Source: Methanolinea sp. SDB (lineage in GTDB: Archaea > Halobacteriota > Methanomicrobia > Methanomicrobiales > Methanospirillaceae). From it: a DNA stretch of 5,167 nucleotides. This document shows, piece by piece, positions 1-4,768 of the stretch. Positions within the stretch are counted from its first letter, which is position 1. The number at the start of each line of letters is the position of its first letter. The position numbers and the translations under genes were made by a program. Where the stretch lies: assembly GCA_001412335.1 (NCBI GenBank), contig LKUF01000300.1:1-5167 (forward strand), written 5' to 3'. Below the pieces are notes generated by a model. The model searched no databases. It worked only from the letters and a program-made list of their open reading frames with translations, and had not been told where the DNA came from.

Positions 1-793
1 GAAGGTGATCGTGACCGGGAAAGGCGGGGTGGGAAAGACCACGCTCACCGCGATCCTTGCACGGCTCTCCCATCAGATGGGGAGATCTGTTCTCGCGGTC
101 GACGAAGATCCCCAGCAGAATCTCGGGTTTTCACTCGGGTATCCACAGGAGGAGGCAGGCAATCTGCTCTCTCTTTCAAAGCGTTTCGAGTATATCAAAG
201 AGAAGGTCGGCATCTCCCCGGGCGAGGGATATGGACAGGCATACATCCTCAATCCCGATGTCTCGGACGTTGTCGACCGGTTCGGAATCGAGCTCGAACC
301 CGGACTCTCCCTCCTGGTGATGGGGGGTGTGGAACAGGCATCCAGCGGTTGCCTGTGCCCTGAAAACGCCCTGCTGGAGAGCGTTATCAGGCACATCCGG
401 GTACGGGATGACGAGATGATCTTTCTGGATACCCAGGCAGGACTGGAGCATTTTGGGAGGGCTATAGCCGGAGGTTTCGGACAGGCCATAATCGTTGCCG
501 AATCGTCATACAATTCGCTCTCGGTTGCAGCCGATGCCGCCCGCCTTGCAGGACAACTGCAGATCCCGGTGATCCACCTGGTCATCAACAAATGCCGGAA
601 CGAGAACGACCAGGTGAAGGTAAAAAAGATAATCGATCCCTCGCTCTTTACCACTATCCGTTTCCTCCCCTTCGATCCACGGGTTTGGGACACCGAGCCG
701 GATATCTCCCCCCTGCTTACGAACCAGTCGCCATTCATGGAGCAGATGGAGCTGCTTCACCGTGATATTGTAAAATACAGCACAGAATTGTGA
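1..793 (+). CDS. cooC: CooC-type P-loop ATPase, CODH nickel-insertion accessory protein family (5' end cut by the window edge)
   Basis: SIMIBI-class ATPase of the MinD/CooC group. In this family ATP-driven dimerisation helps load nickel into carbon monoxide dehydrogenase in the cytoplasm. Counting from the GTG at base 5, the deviant Walker A motif GKGGVGKT is at residues 5-12, VDEDPQQN at 32-39, the family hallmark GCLCPENALL at 115-124 and the Walker B-like MIFLDTQAGLEH at 138-149. Cys116 and Cys118 match the Cys-X-Cys pair that binds metal at the dimer interface of characterised CooC. The length of about 264 residues is normal. Start choice: bases 2-4 are AAG in frame and base 1 is G, so the true start is probably an NTG codon ending at base 1, giving a Met-Lys-Val-Ile-Val-Thr-Gly N-terminus; the GTG at 5 is probably internal. 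No terminator is visible after the stop. Another metal-loading MinD-type ATPase is possible, because no CODH gene is visible here. Confidence 0.85.
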   Translation, partial: KVIVTGKGGVGKTTLTAILARLSHQMGRSVLAVDEDPQQNLGFSLGYPQEEAGNLLSLSKRFEYIKEKVGISPGEGYGQAYILNPDVSDVVDRFGIELEPGLSLLVMGGVEQASSGCLCPENALLESVIRHIRVRDDEMIFLDTQAGLEHFGRAIAGGFGQAIIVAESSYNSLSVAADAARLAGQLQIPVIHLVINKCRNENDQVKVKKIIDPSLFTTIRFLPFDPRVWDTEPDISPLLTNQSPFMEQMELLHRDIVKYSTEL

Positions 794-866
794 ATATCCA
801 TAACATCAAATCCTGATACCTCTCACAGGGAAAAAATAACGCAAATCCCCATTTTGTGGAATAAAT

Positions 867-880
867 CGAAAGATATATGG
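867..880 (+). promoter_or_regulatory. Archaeal BRE/TATA promoter for methanogenesis marker 14
   Basis: A purine-rich BRE-like CGAAA (867-871) runs directly into an A/T-rich box, GATATATGG (872-880), closely resembling methanogen promoters. Transcription about 25 bases past the box centre would begin near 900, a few bases before the ATG at 905, so the message would be nearly leaderless. No Shine-Dalgarno motif precedes that ATG, which fits. Seen directly: the motif. Inferred: its activity. Confidence 0.6.
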
Positions 881-904
881 TTCCACAACAGAACATTCGA
901 TTAT

Positions 905-2404
905 ATGTGTGCACGCTTTTTTGATCGCTTTTTTAAGGCCCGTCCCCACATTGTCGAGAGTCCGCCCCCTCCCTCGATTTCACACGGACCCGGTGTATAT
1001 ATCCCTGAATTCAAGGTAAAACCCTATTTTATTGTTGCATCGGTGGAGATGGGAAATACGACGACGAAGTGTATCCTCACCGGCGTGAACCTCGAGACCG
1101 GGATGAGCTACGTCATCAATAAAACCGTCAAGATGAGCAGGGATGTAAGAAAACCAAGACCTGGAGAGTCAATTTTTGGAGAGACACTGGACGGTACAGA
1201 GCTCACCCGGGAATCTGTGACAGAGCTGGTCCGTGATACGTTGATCCAGTGTCACGAGGACGTCCACCTGGATATCAAGAAGGACCTGGATTTCGTCGTC
1301 AGGAGCACCGGCGTCGTTGCGGCAATGGATTCTCCTGACCAGGTGGGGGAGTTCGTCCTTGCACTCGCAAACGGCTGTCTCCTGGCTGGTGTGCCTCCAA
1401 AGAAGATGACACCACCGATGTCGAAGGCAAACCAGTCCATGAAACTCCAGCCTCACAGCTATGCAGACAAGGTCGTCTTTGTGGGGGCGGTGGCAGGGGT
1501 CATTCCTCCGGTCGGGAGTACGGGTGTCGAGATGGTTGCCAACGAGATGGAGGGAGAGCTTGCCATGGCCGGGATAAAAGAAGGCGCAAAATGGACACCT
1601 GTCGACTTCCGAAACCCCTGCATCTCCATCGATTTCGGGACAACCCTGGATGGGAGAATCACAAGCGATGTCGCCCGTGATGACCCAAACCCGTTCGCAA
1701 AGACAGTCGGGAACTTCTGCGGTCTCGCGGGAGCGATCCCTGATGCGATCATCAAGGGGACCGGTCTCGTGGATGACAAGACCGGTACGGCACTGGATGT
1801 CTTTGGCGACAGGAGCGTCATCAGTGATTTCTCCCTGAAAGGCCAGAGCAGCCACGTCAAGGAGTATGTCAGGAGATGCCACGAGCACATCGATATACGG
1901 GTCGTACCTCCGGAACGACGGCGTTTCGGCAGGGTCCCTGTTTATGCCGATGTCGCAAAGGAATCGGGGGTGTTTCTCATCGGCTGCGACTCAGGGGAGA
2001 ATGGCGGTGATCTCGATAAATTGAAGGAGATCGGTGCAGAGATATACAAGAACCACAGTGTAGGCCTGCTCAACGAGGTGATCGACAGGGTCTGTGCCGA
2101 GATGGCGCTCCGACTGATCGACGTGACCACGCAGGAAGGTCTGACATTCGAGAATTCATCAATCGGTTTCACCGGGCGGGCAGCCATCTCCGGCAGGAAA
2201 CCCGAGTATATACTCCAGGGGGTGCAGGAGAGAGGTCTGTTCCCGGATCCGGTAGACCGCCTGGTCTTTGTCGATGACGGACTTGCCAGGGGAGCTGCCC
2301 TCATGGGAAGATGCATGAACTCGCTTGGCAAACCGAAGAACCCCATAGGCGGTGTCCGCGGCGGGCCGTGTATCATGGCCAGGCGGATAAAAGCAGGCAA
2401 GTAA
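905..2404 (+). CDS. Methanogenesis marker protein 14 (ASKHA-like ATPase, function unknown)
   Basis: Recognised as methanogenesis marker 14 (TIGR03285), a family restricted to methanogens whose biochemical role is not known. The predicted protein is 499 residues. A short variable N-terminus ends in a Pro-rich stretch (about 20-23). It is followed by VEMGNTTTK (47-55), which looks like the first phosphate-binding loop of the actin/hexokinase/Hsp70 fold. A second loop-like SIDFGTTLDGRI is at 241-252, GFTGRAAISG is at 421-430 and the C-terminal FVDDGLARGAALMG is at 455-468. No signal peptide or membrane segment is seen, so it should be cytosolic. The frame is open back to a TTG at 854, but that would place the promoter inside the gene; ATG 905 is preferred. 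The general layout recalls ATP-dependent reductive activators of corrinoid enzymes, an inference from motif style only. It lies 111 bases after cooC and 18 bases before the next gene. Confidence 0.9.
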   Translation: MCARFFDRFFKARPHIVESPPPPSISHGPGVYIPEFKVKPYFIVASVEMGNTTTKCILTGVNLETGMSYVINKTVKMSRDVRKPRPGESIFGETLDGTELTRESVTELVRDTLIQCHEDVHLDIKKDLDFVVRSTGVVAAMDSPDQVGEFVLALANGCLLAGVPPKKMTPPMSKANQSMKLQPHSYADKVVFVGAVAGVIPPVGSTGVEMVANEMEGELAMAGIKEGAKWTPVDFRNPCISIDFGTTLDGRITSDVARDDPNPFAKTVGNFCGLAGAIPDAIIKGTGLVDDKTGTALDVFGDRSVISDFSLKGQSSHVKEYVRRCHEHIDIRVVPPERRRFGRVPVYADVAKESGVFLIGCDSGENGGDLDKLKEIGAEIYKNHSVGLLNEVIDRVCAEMALRLIDVTTQEGLTFENSSIGFTGRAAISGRKPEYILQGVQERGLFPDPVDRLVFVDDGLARGAALMGRCMNSLGKPKNPIGGVRGGPCIMARRIKAGK

Positions 2405-2407
2405 CGT

Positions 2408-2413
2408 GGGGAG
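2408..2413 (+). promoter_or_regulatory. Ribosome binding site supporting a GTG start
   Basis: GGGGAG lies 9 bases before the GTG at 2423, inside the 18-base gap after the marker 14 stop codon. There is no in-frame ATG nearby (the next methionine is residue 53), so this site decides the start of the small downstream gene and supports translational coupling in one operon. Confidence 0.6.
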
Positions 2414-2422
2414 CTGATACAG

Positions 2423-2686
2423 GTGACAGAAGAAGAAGATCCACAGAAGAATGCCGACACGCAACTCTATGACGTCCTCGTCCCTCCCGGGGTGCCGAGG
2501 AAGATTATCGCAGATGTACTCAACAAATTCGACGTGGAGCTTGTTGGACGCAAGCAGAGACTCTACTTTGCCAATATGGAAGGCGATGAACGCGAGATCC
2601 TGGCCTTCAGGGCACCACTGGAGGTTGCAGAGGAGGTCGAGAAGTTCATCTTTGCCGAACTGAAGGAATTTATTGGAGAGGAGTGA
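2423..2686 (+). CDS. Small acidic conserved-looking hypothetical protein downstream of marker 14
   Basis: Not recognised. It encodes 87 residues from a GTG start with a suitable GGGGAG upstream. The protein is strongly acidic, soluble-looking and lacks signal peptide, membrane segment and cysteine. The first 13 or so residues are polar and probably flexible. The core begins near TQLYDVLVPPGVP (13-25), then a predicted helix IIADVLNKF (28-36), two likely strands DVELVGRKQRLYFANM (37-52), a loop and strand EREILAFRAP (56-65), and a C-terminal acidic helix (66-87). This alternation resembles a compact alpha/beta fold of the size of ACT- or ferredoxin-like modules, an impression only. It is 18 bases behind marker 14 and ends at the convergent terminator, so it is probably the last gene of that transcript. 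An accessory or partner of marker 14 is a reasonable guess from position; no activity can be assigned. Confidence 0.8.
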   Translation: MTEEEDPQKNADTQLYDVLVPPGVPRKIIADVLNKFDVELVGRKQRLYFANMEGDEREILAFRAPLEVAEEVEKFIFAELKEFIGEE

Positions 2687-2710
2687 TCATTTCACCAACT
2701 CTTCCAGCCG

Positions 2711-2745
2711 TTTTTAAAAAGAAAGGCCTTACCTTTGTTATTTTC
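2711..2745 (+). terminator. T-rich transcription terminator for the plus-strand operon
   Basis: Archaeal termination relies mainly on T-tracts in the coding strand. After the stop at 2686 there is TTTTT at 2711-2715 and a second T-rich run, CCTTTGTTATTTTC, at 2732-2745. Only a weak stem could form around the first run, so the call rests on the T-tracts and on the convergent gene arrangement. Confidence 0.45.
2716..2724 (-). terminator. T-rich transcription terminator for the minus-strand operon
   Basis: Read on the minus strand this is TTTCTTTTT, 42 bases past the stop codon of the last HEAT-repeat gene. It abuts the plus-strand T-run at 2711-2715, so the ten bases 2711-2720 form a T5A5 palindrome that can serve both directions. 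Confidence 0.45.
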
Positions 2746-2766
2746 AACCGCGGAGTGAGTCACGTG

Positions 2767-3732
2767 TCAGAGGTCCGGCATCTTCTTTGCCATATACCAG
2801 GCATGGAGCGCAAGGATCAGCCATGAAGGAACGAGAATATAACACGCAAAGGAACAATCTTCCTTAAGGAACTTCCACAGTAACAGAGTAATATAAAATT
2901 CTATCTGGAAGACAACGACACCCCACCACCTGCCCAGGTAGAGATAGCCCATCCCTGGCAGGACAAAATTTAAAAAAGCAGACACGAGGGGATTTTTCCG
3001 TACCTTCGGTCTTCTCGACAACCCTCTCGGTATGTAGCGGAGATCGATCCCGCATCCGGGGGCTGCGTGAACAGCCTCCCAGCGGACCTGATCGTCTGGA
3101 TCACGCAGGGCGGCATAGAGAGGCGGGATTGCTGCTTCATCACCGATTTGGCCGAGTGTGCGCACCGCCTCCAGCCGTATATCACGATCTTTATCCTTCA
3201 GAGCCAGGGACAGGGCGGGTATGGCGTCTGTCCCAAGTCGGGCTGCACAGTCCCAGTCCTGTCTGCCAACGAACAGGTACGCTTCCTCTTTCGGGTTTGA
3301 CGGTCTCCAGCCCAGCTTCGAGAGAGCAAGGGCGGCACCGTAACGGACGTACCGGTCACAATCACGAAGCGTCTGTTCCAGGGGCTCTATCGCGGAAGTA
3401 TCGCCGATCTCCCCCAGTGCGAGGGCTGCTTCCCACCGGATCTCATTGTCTCTGTCCTCGAGGAGAGCGATGATCGGATTGACCGTTGTCGGATCCCTGA
3501 TCTCTCCCAGCGCTTCAACGGCACCAAGCCTGATATCCTTGTTTCCTGAAATAAGAGCTTCGAGGAGGAAATCCACCGCTTCCTGGCCCATTTCCCCCAG
3601 TGCATCCGCAGCCTTCCATTGTATCTCGAGATCGGTATGGCGCAGTGCCAGAATCAGTCCATTGAAGTCCCGGCGCTCTTTCAATTCGCCGATATTCGGA
3701 ATGCGGGAGTTCAGCCACGCGGATGTCCGCAT
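2767..3732 (-). CDS. HEAT-repeat protein with C-terminal TM2-like membrane module (paralogue 1)
   Basis: Protein of 321 residues. Residues about 14-225 are HEAT/PBS-lyase-type repeats of roughly 31 residues with the recurring pattern D-x-(D/E)-IRW-x-A-A-x-ALGEIG (clear copies around 32-50, 63-80, 94-111, 124-141, 182-198 and 213-224). A non-HEAT insertion containing W142, P144 and W160 interrupts them. A basic linker (about 237-247, many Arg/Lys) leads to NPLVSAFLNFVLPGMGYLYLG at 247-267, then hydrophobic stretches at 268-288 and 295-316 and the tail KKMPDL. By the positive-inside rule the HEAT domain should be cytosolic. HEAT repeats bind proteins, so a membrane-tethered scaffold is likely; no catalytic motif is seen and the partner is unknown. 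The start is the ATG at 3732, preceded by GGAGGG; the frame also offers a TTG at 3762 without a good binding site. It lies 58 bases after its paralogue, so is probably cotranscribed. Confidence 0.88.
   Translation of the reverse strand: MRTSAWLNSRIPNIGELKERRDFNGLILALRHTDLEIQWKAADALGEMGQEAVDFLLEALISGNKDIRLGAVEALGEIRDPTTVNPIIALLEDRDNEIRWEAALALGEIGDTSAIEPLEQTLRDCDRYVRYGAALALSKLGWRPSNPKEEAYLFVGRQDWDCAARLGTDAIPALSLALKDKDRDIRLEAVRTLGQIGDEAAIPPLYAALRDPDDQVRWEAVHAAPGCGIDLRYIPRGLSRRPKVRKNPLVSAFLNFVLPGMGYLYLGRWWGVVVFQIEFYITLLLWKFLKEDCSFACYILVPSWLILALHAWYMAKKMPDL
2774..2788 (-). repeat. Copy 1 of a 15-base direct repeat at the 3' ends of the HEAT paralogues
   Basis: The plus-strand string TCCGGCATCTTCTTT is identical here and at 3798-3812. 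It encodes the shared C-terminus KKMPD of both paralogues, in the same frame, 1024 bases apart. It reflects duplication and constraint on the C-terminal tail and is not a mobile-element repeat. Confidence 0.7.
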
Positions 3733-3739
3733 CAGATAG

Positions 3740-3745
3740 CCCTCC
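3740..3745 (-). promoter_or_regulatory. Strong ribosome binding site deciding the start of HEAT paralogue 1
   Basis: On the minus strand GGAGGG lies 7 bases before the ATG at 3732. It falls inside the longer frame that begins with TTG at 3762, and so argues for the shorter 321-residue protein. Confidence 0.8.
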
Positions 3746-3747
3746 AG

Positions 3748-3768
3748 CCCGGTTTTTCCCAAACCCGG
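3748..3768 (-). other. Small imperfect hairpin between the two HEAT genes
   Basis: CCCGGTTT (3748-3755) can pair with AAACCCGG (3761-3768) across a 5-base loop, with one C-C mismatch. It sits in the 58-base gap between the paralogues, just upstream of the GGAGGG site. It could influence mRNA stability or processing, but it is weak and may be chance. Confidence 0.2.
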
Positions 3769-3790
3769 AATGAGATGGGGGGCTTTGATC

Positions 3791-4747
3791 TTACAGATCC
3801 GGCATCTTCTTTATCATGTTCCATGTATGCACCACTGAAATGCCTGATACACCGTATGAAATGAGGTACGGCGTGAGGCCCCCAAGAAAGATCGACATCA
3901 ACTGGATCATCGTCACATTAATCTGGAAGAGCAGGAAACCCCACCATTTCCCAAGATAGTTATACCCGAGTCCCAGGAACAGAAAGTTCAGGAATGAGGC
4001 TACGTATGGATTCGTCCTGACCCGTTTCCTCCTTGACAGGGCCCTTGGAAGGTGCATTAGAGGTATTTTGCAATTCTGGAATGCTAAAACGGCCCTCCAT
4101 CGCACTTTGGTGCTCTGGTCCTTCAGGGCAAGATCGCATGTCGATTTGGAAGGGGGATCTCTCAGCTTCCCAAGAAGATCAACTGCAGCCGCCCGTACCT
4201 CTTCATCTGGATCTTTTAATGCAAAGAGCAGGGGATCGATAGGAGTGTCAGGAAAAAACAGAATTTCACTCCATCTCTGCCCAGCTACAAGAAAATATAC
4301 CCATATCACGGTATCTGACGGGGTCCAGGAATGTTTTTGCAGCGATTGAAAAGCACCGAAACGAACATACTTATCCCGGTCCTTCAATGCATCAACAAGC
4401 GCCGGGACCGTCTCCCTGGATGGGATCTCCCCGAGAGCGACAGCTGCGGCGAATTTCACCTCGTTGCTCTCGTCCTGACTGAGAAGCTTTGCAAGGTAAG
4501 GCACGCTTTGAGTATCCCTGATCTCTCCGAGAGCCTCAACGAGACCGAGCCTGATCCGGGTGTCAGGGTGAAAAAGACGGGAATGGAGAATTCCGATATC
4601 TTCCCCGCCGATTCGCCCCAGTGCGGCTGCTGCATTCCATTGGACTGTGAAACCCCGATGAGCAAGGAGGCGGATGAGGCCTTTAATATCTTTCTTTCTC
4701 TCAAGGGATGCCGTGTCGCATTTTTTTCCTGAAAAGAAAAGAGAGAT
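3791..4747 (-). CDS. HEAT-repeat protein with C-terminal TM2-like membrane module (paralogue 2), apparent ATC start
   Basis: Close paralogue of the following gene, 318 residues if read from the ATC at 4747. HEAT repeats occupy about residues 14-223; clear copies are VQWNAAAALGRIG (35-47), IRLGLVEALGEI (65-76), VKFAAAVALGEI (97-108), VRFGAFQSLQ (128-137), VRAAAVDLLGKL (184-195) and VRWRAVLAF (215-223). The same Trp insertion is present (W141, P143, W159). The basic linker RALSRRKRVR (235-244) precedes NPYVASFLNFLFLGLGYNYLG (246-266), then hydrophobic segments at about 267-288 and 291-307, and KKMPDL. The frame has no ATG, GTG or TTG between the stop at 4769 and a GTG at 4504, which would remove more than two HEAT repeats. 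The ATC lies 6 bases after GGAGGGG and gives a protein matching the paralogue in length. Either the ATC is used or the start codon was lost, making this a decaying gene; the intact remaining frame favours function. Confidence 0.75.
   Translation of the reverse strand: MSLFFSGKKCDTASLERKKDIKGLIRLLAHRGFTVQWNAAAALGRIGGEDIGILHSRLFHPDTRIRLGLVEALGEIRDTQSVPYLAKLLSQDESNEVKFAAAVALGEIPSRETVPALVDALKDRDKYVRFGAFQSLQKHSWTPSDTVIWVYFLVAGQRWSEILFFPDTPIDPLLFALKDPDEEVRAAAVDLLGKLRDPPSKSTCDLALKDQSTKVRWRAVLAFQNCKIPLMHLPRALSRRKRVRTNPYVASFLNFLFLGLGYNYLGKWWGFLLFQINVTMIQLMSIFLGGLTPYLISYGVSGISVVHTWNMIKKMPDL
3798..3812 (-). repeat. Copy 2 of the 15-base direct repeat at the 3' ends of the HEAT paralogues
   Basis: Same 15 bases as 2774-2788, encoding the last residues of the upstream paralogue. 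The stop codons differ (TAA here, TGA in the other copy), so identity ends close to the end of the reading frames. Confidence 0.7.
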
Positions 4748-4753
4748 TGGCTT

Positions 4754-4760
4754 CCCCTCC
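4754..4760 (-). promoter_or_regulatory. Perfect ribosome binding site upstream of an ATC codon
   Basis: GGAGGGG on the minus strand, 6 bases before ATC at 4747 and 8 bases after the stop codon of the upstream gene. Nothing else at a normal distance can use it: the nearest ATG (4721) is over 30 bases downstream and opens a six-codon frame. It marks the intended start of HEAT paralogue 2. Confidence 0.65.
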
Positions 4761-4768
4761 GAAAAAGA

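Noticed and set aside
73..738. Long minus-strand open frame (221 residues) opposite cooC
   Set aside because: Shadow of cooC: low-complexity Ser/Arg-rich translation, no recognisable domain, and the plus strand carries unmistakable P-loop and Cys-X-Cys motifs.
996..1002. TATATAT inside the marker 14 coding region as a promoter
   Set aside because: Transcription from it would begin near 1025, leaving only an ATG at 1049 inside the first phosphate-binding loop; the better BRE/TATA is at 867-880.
1169..1888. Minus-strand open frame (239 residues) opposite marker 14
   Set aside because: The translation is rich in Cys, His and Arg without domain logic and lies wholly inside a well-recognised gene; a codon-bias shadow.
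1942..2464. Overlapping minus-strand frames across the end of marker 14 and the start of the small gene
   Set aside because: Both are antisense to supported coding sequence and have no promoter or ribosome binding site worth noting.
3733..3762. TTG at 3762 as the start of HEAT paralogue 1
   Set aside because: The GGAGGG 7 bases before the ATG at 3732 lies within this extension, and the extra ten residues have no counterpart in the HEAT pattern.
4331..4732. Plus-strand open frame (133 residues) opposite HEAT paralogue 2
   Set aside because: Antisense to clear HEAT repeats; the translation shows no coherent fold and no initiation signal.
2767..4747. Repeated ALGEIG-coding segments considered as a CRISPR or DNA repeat array
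   Set aside because: The repetition is at protein level with about 31-residue spacing and divergent DNA, as expected for HEAT repeats; there are no identical direct repeats with unique spacers.
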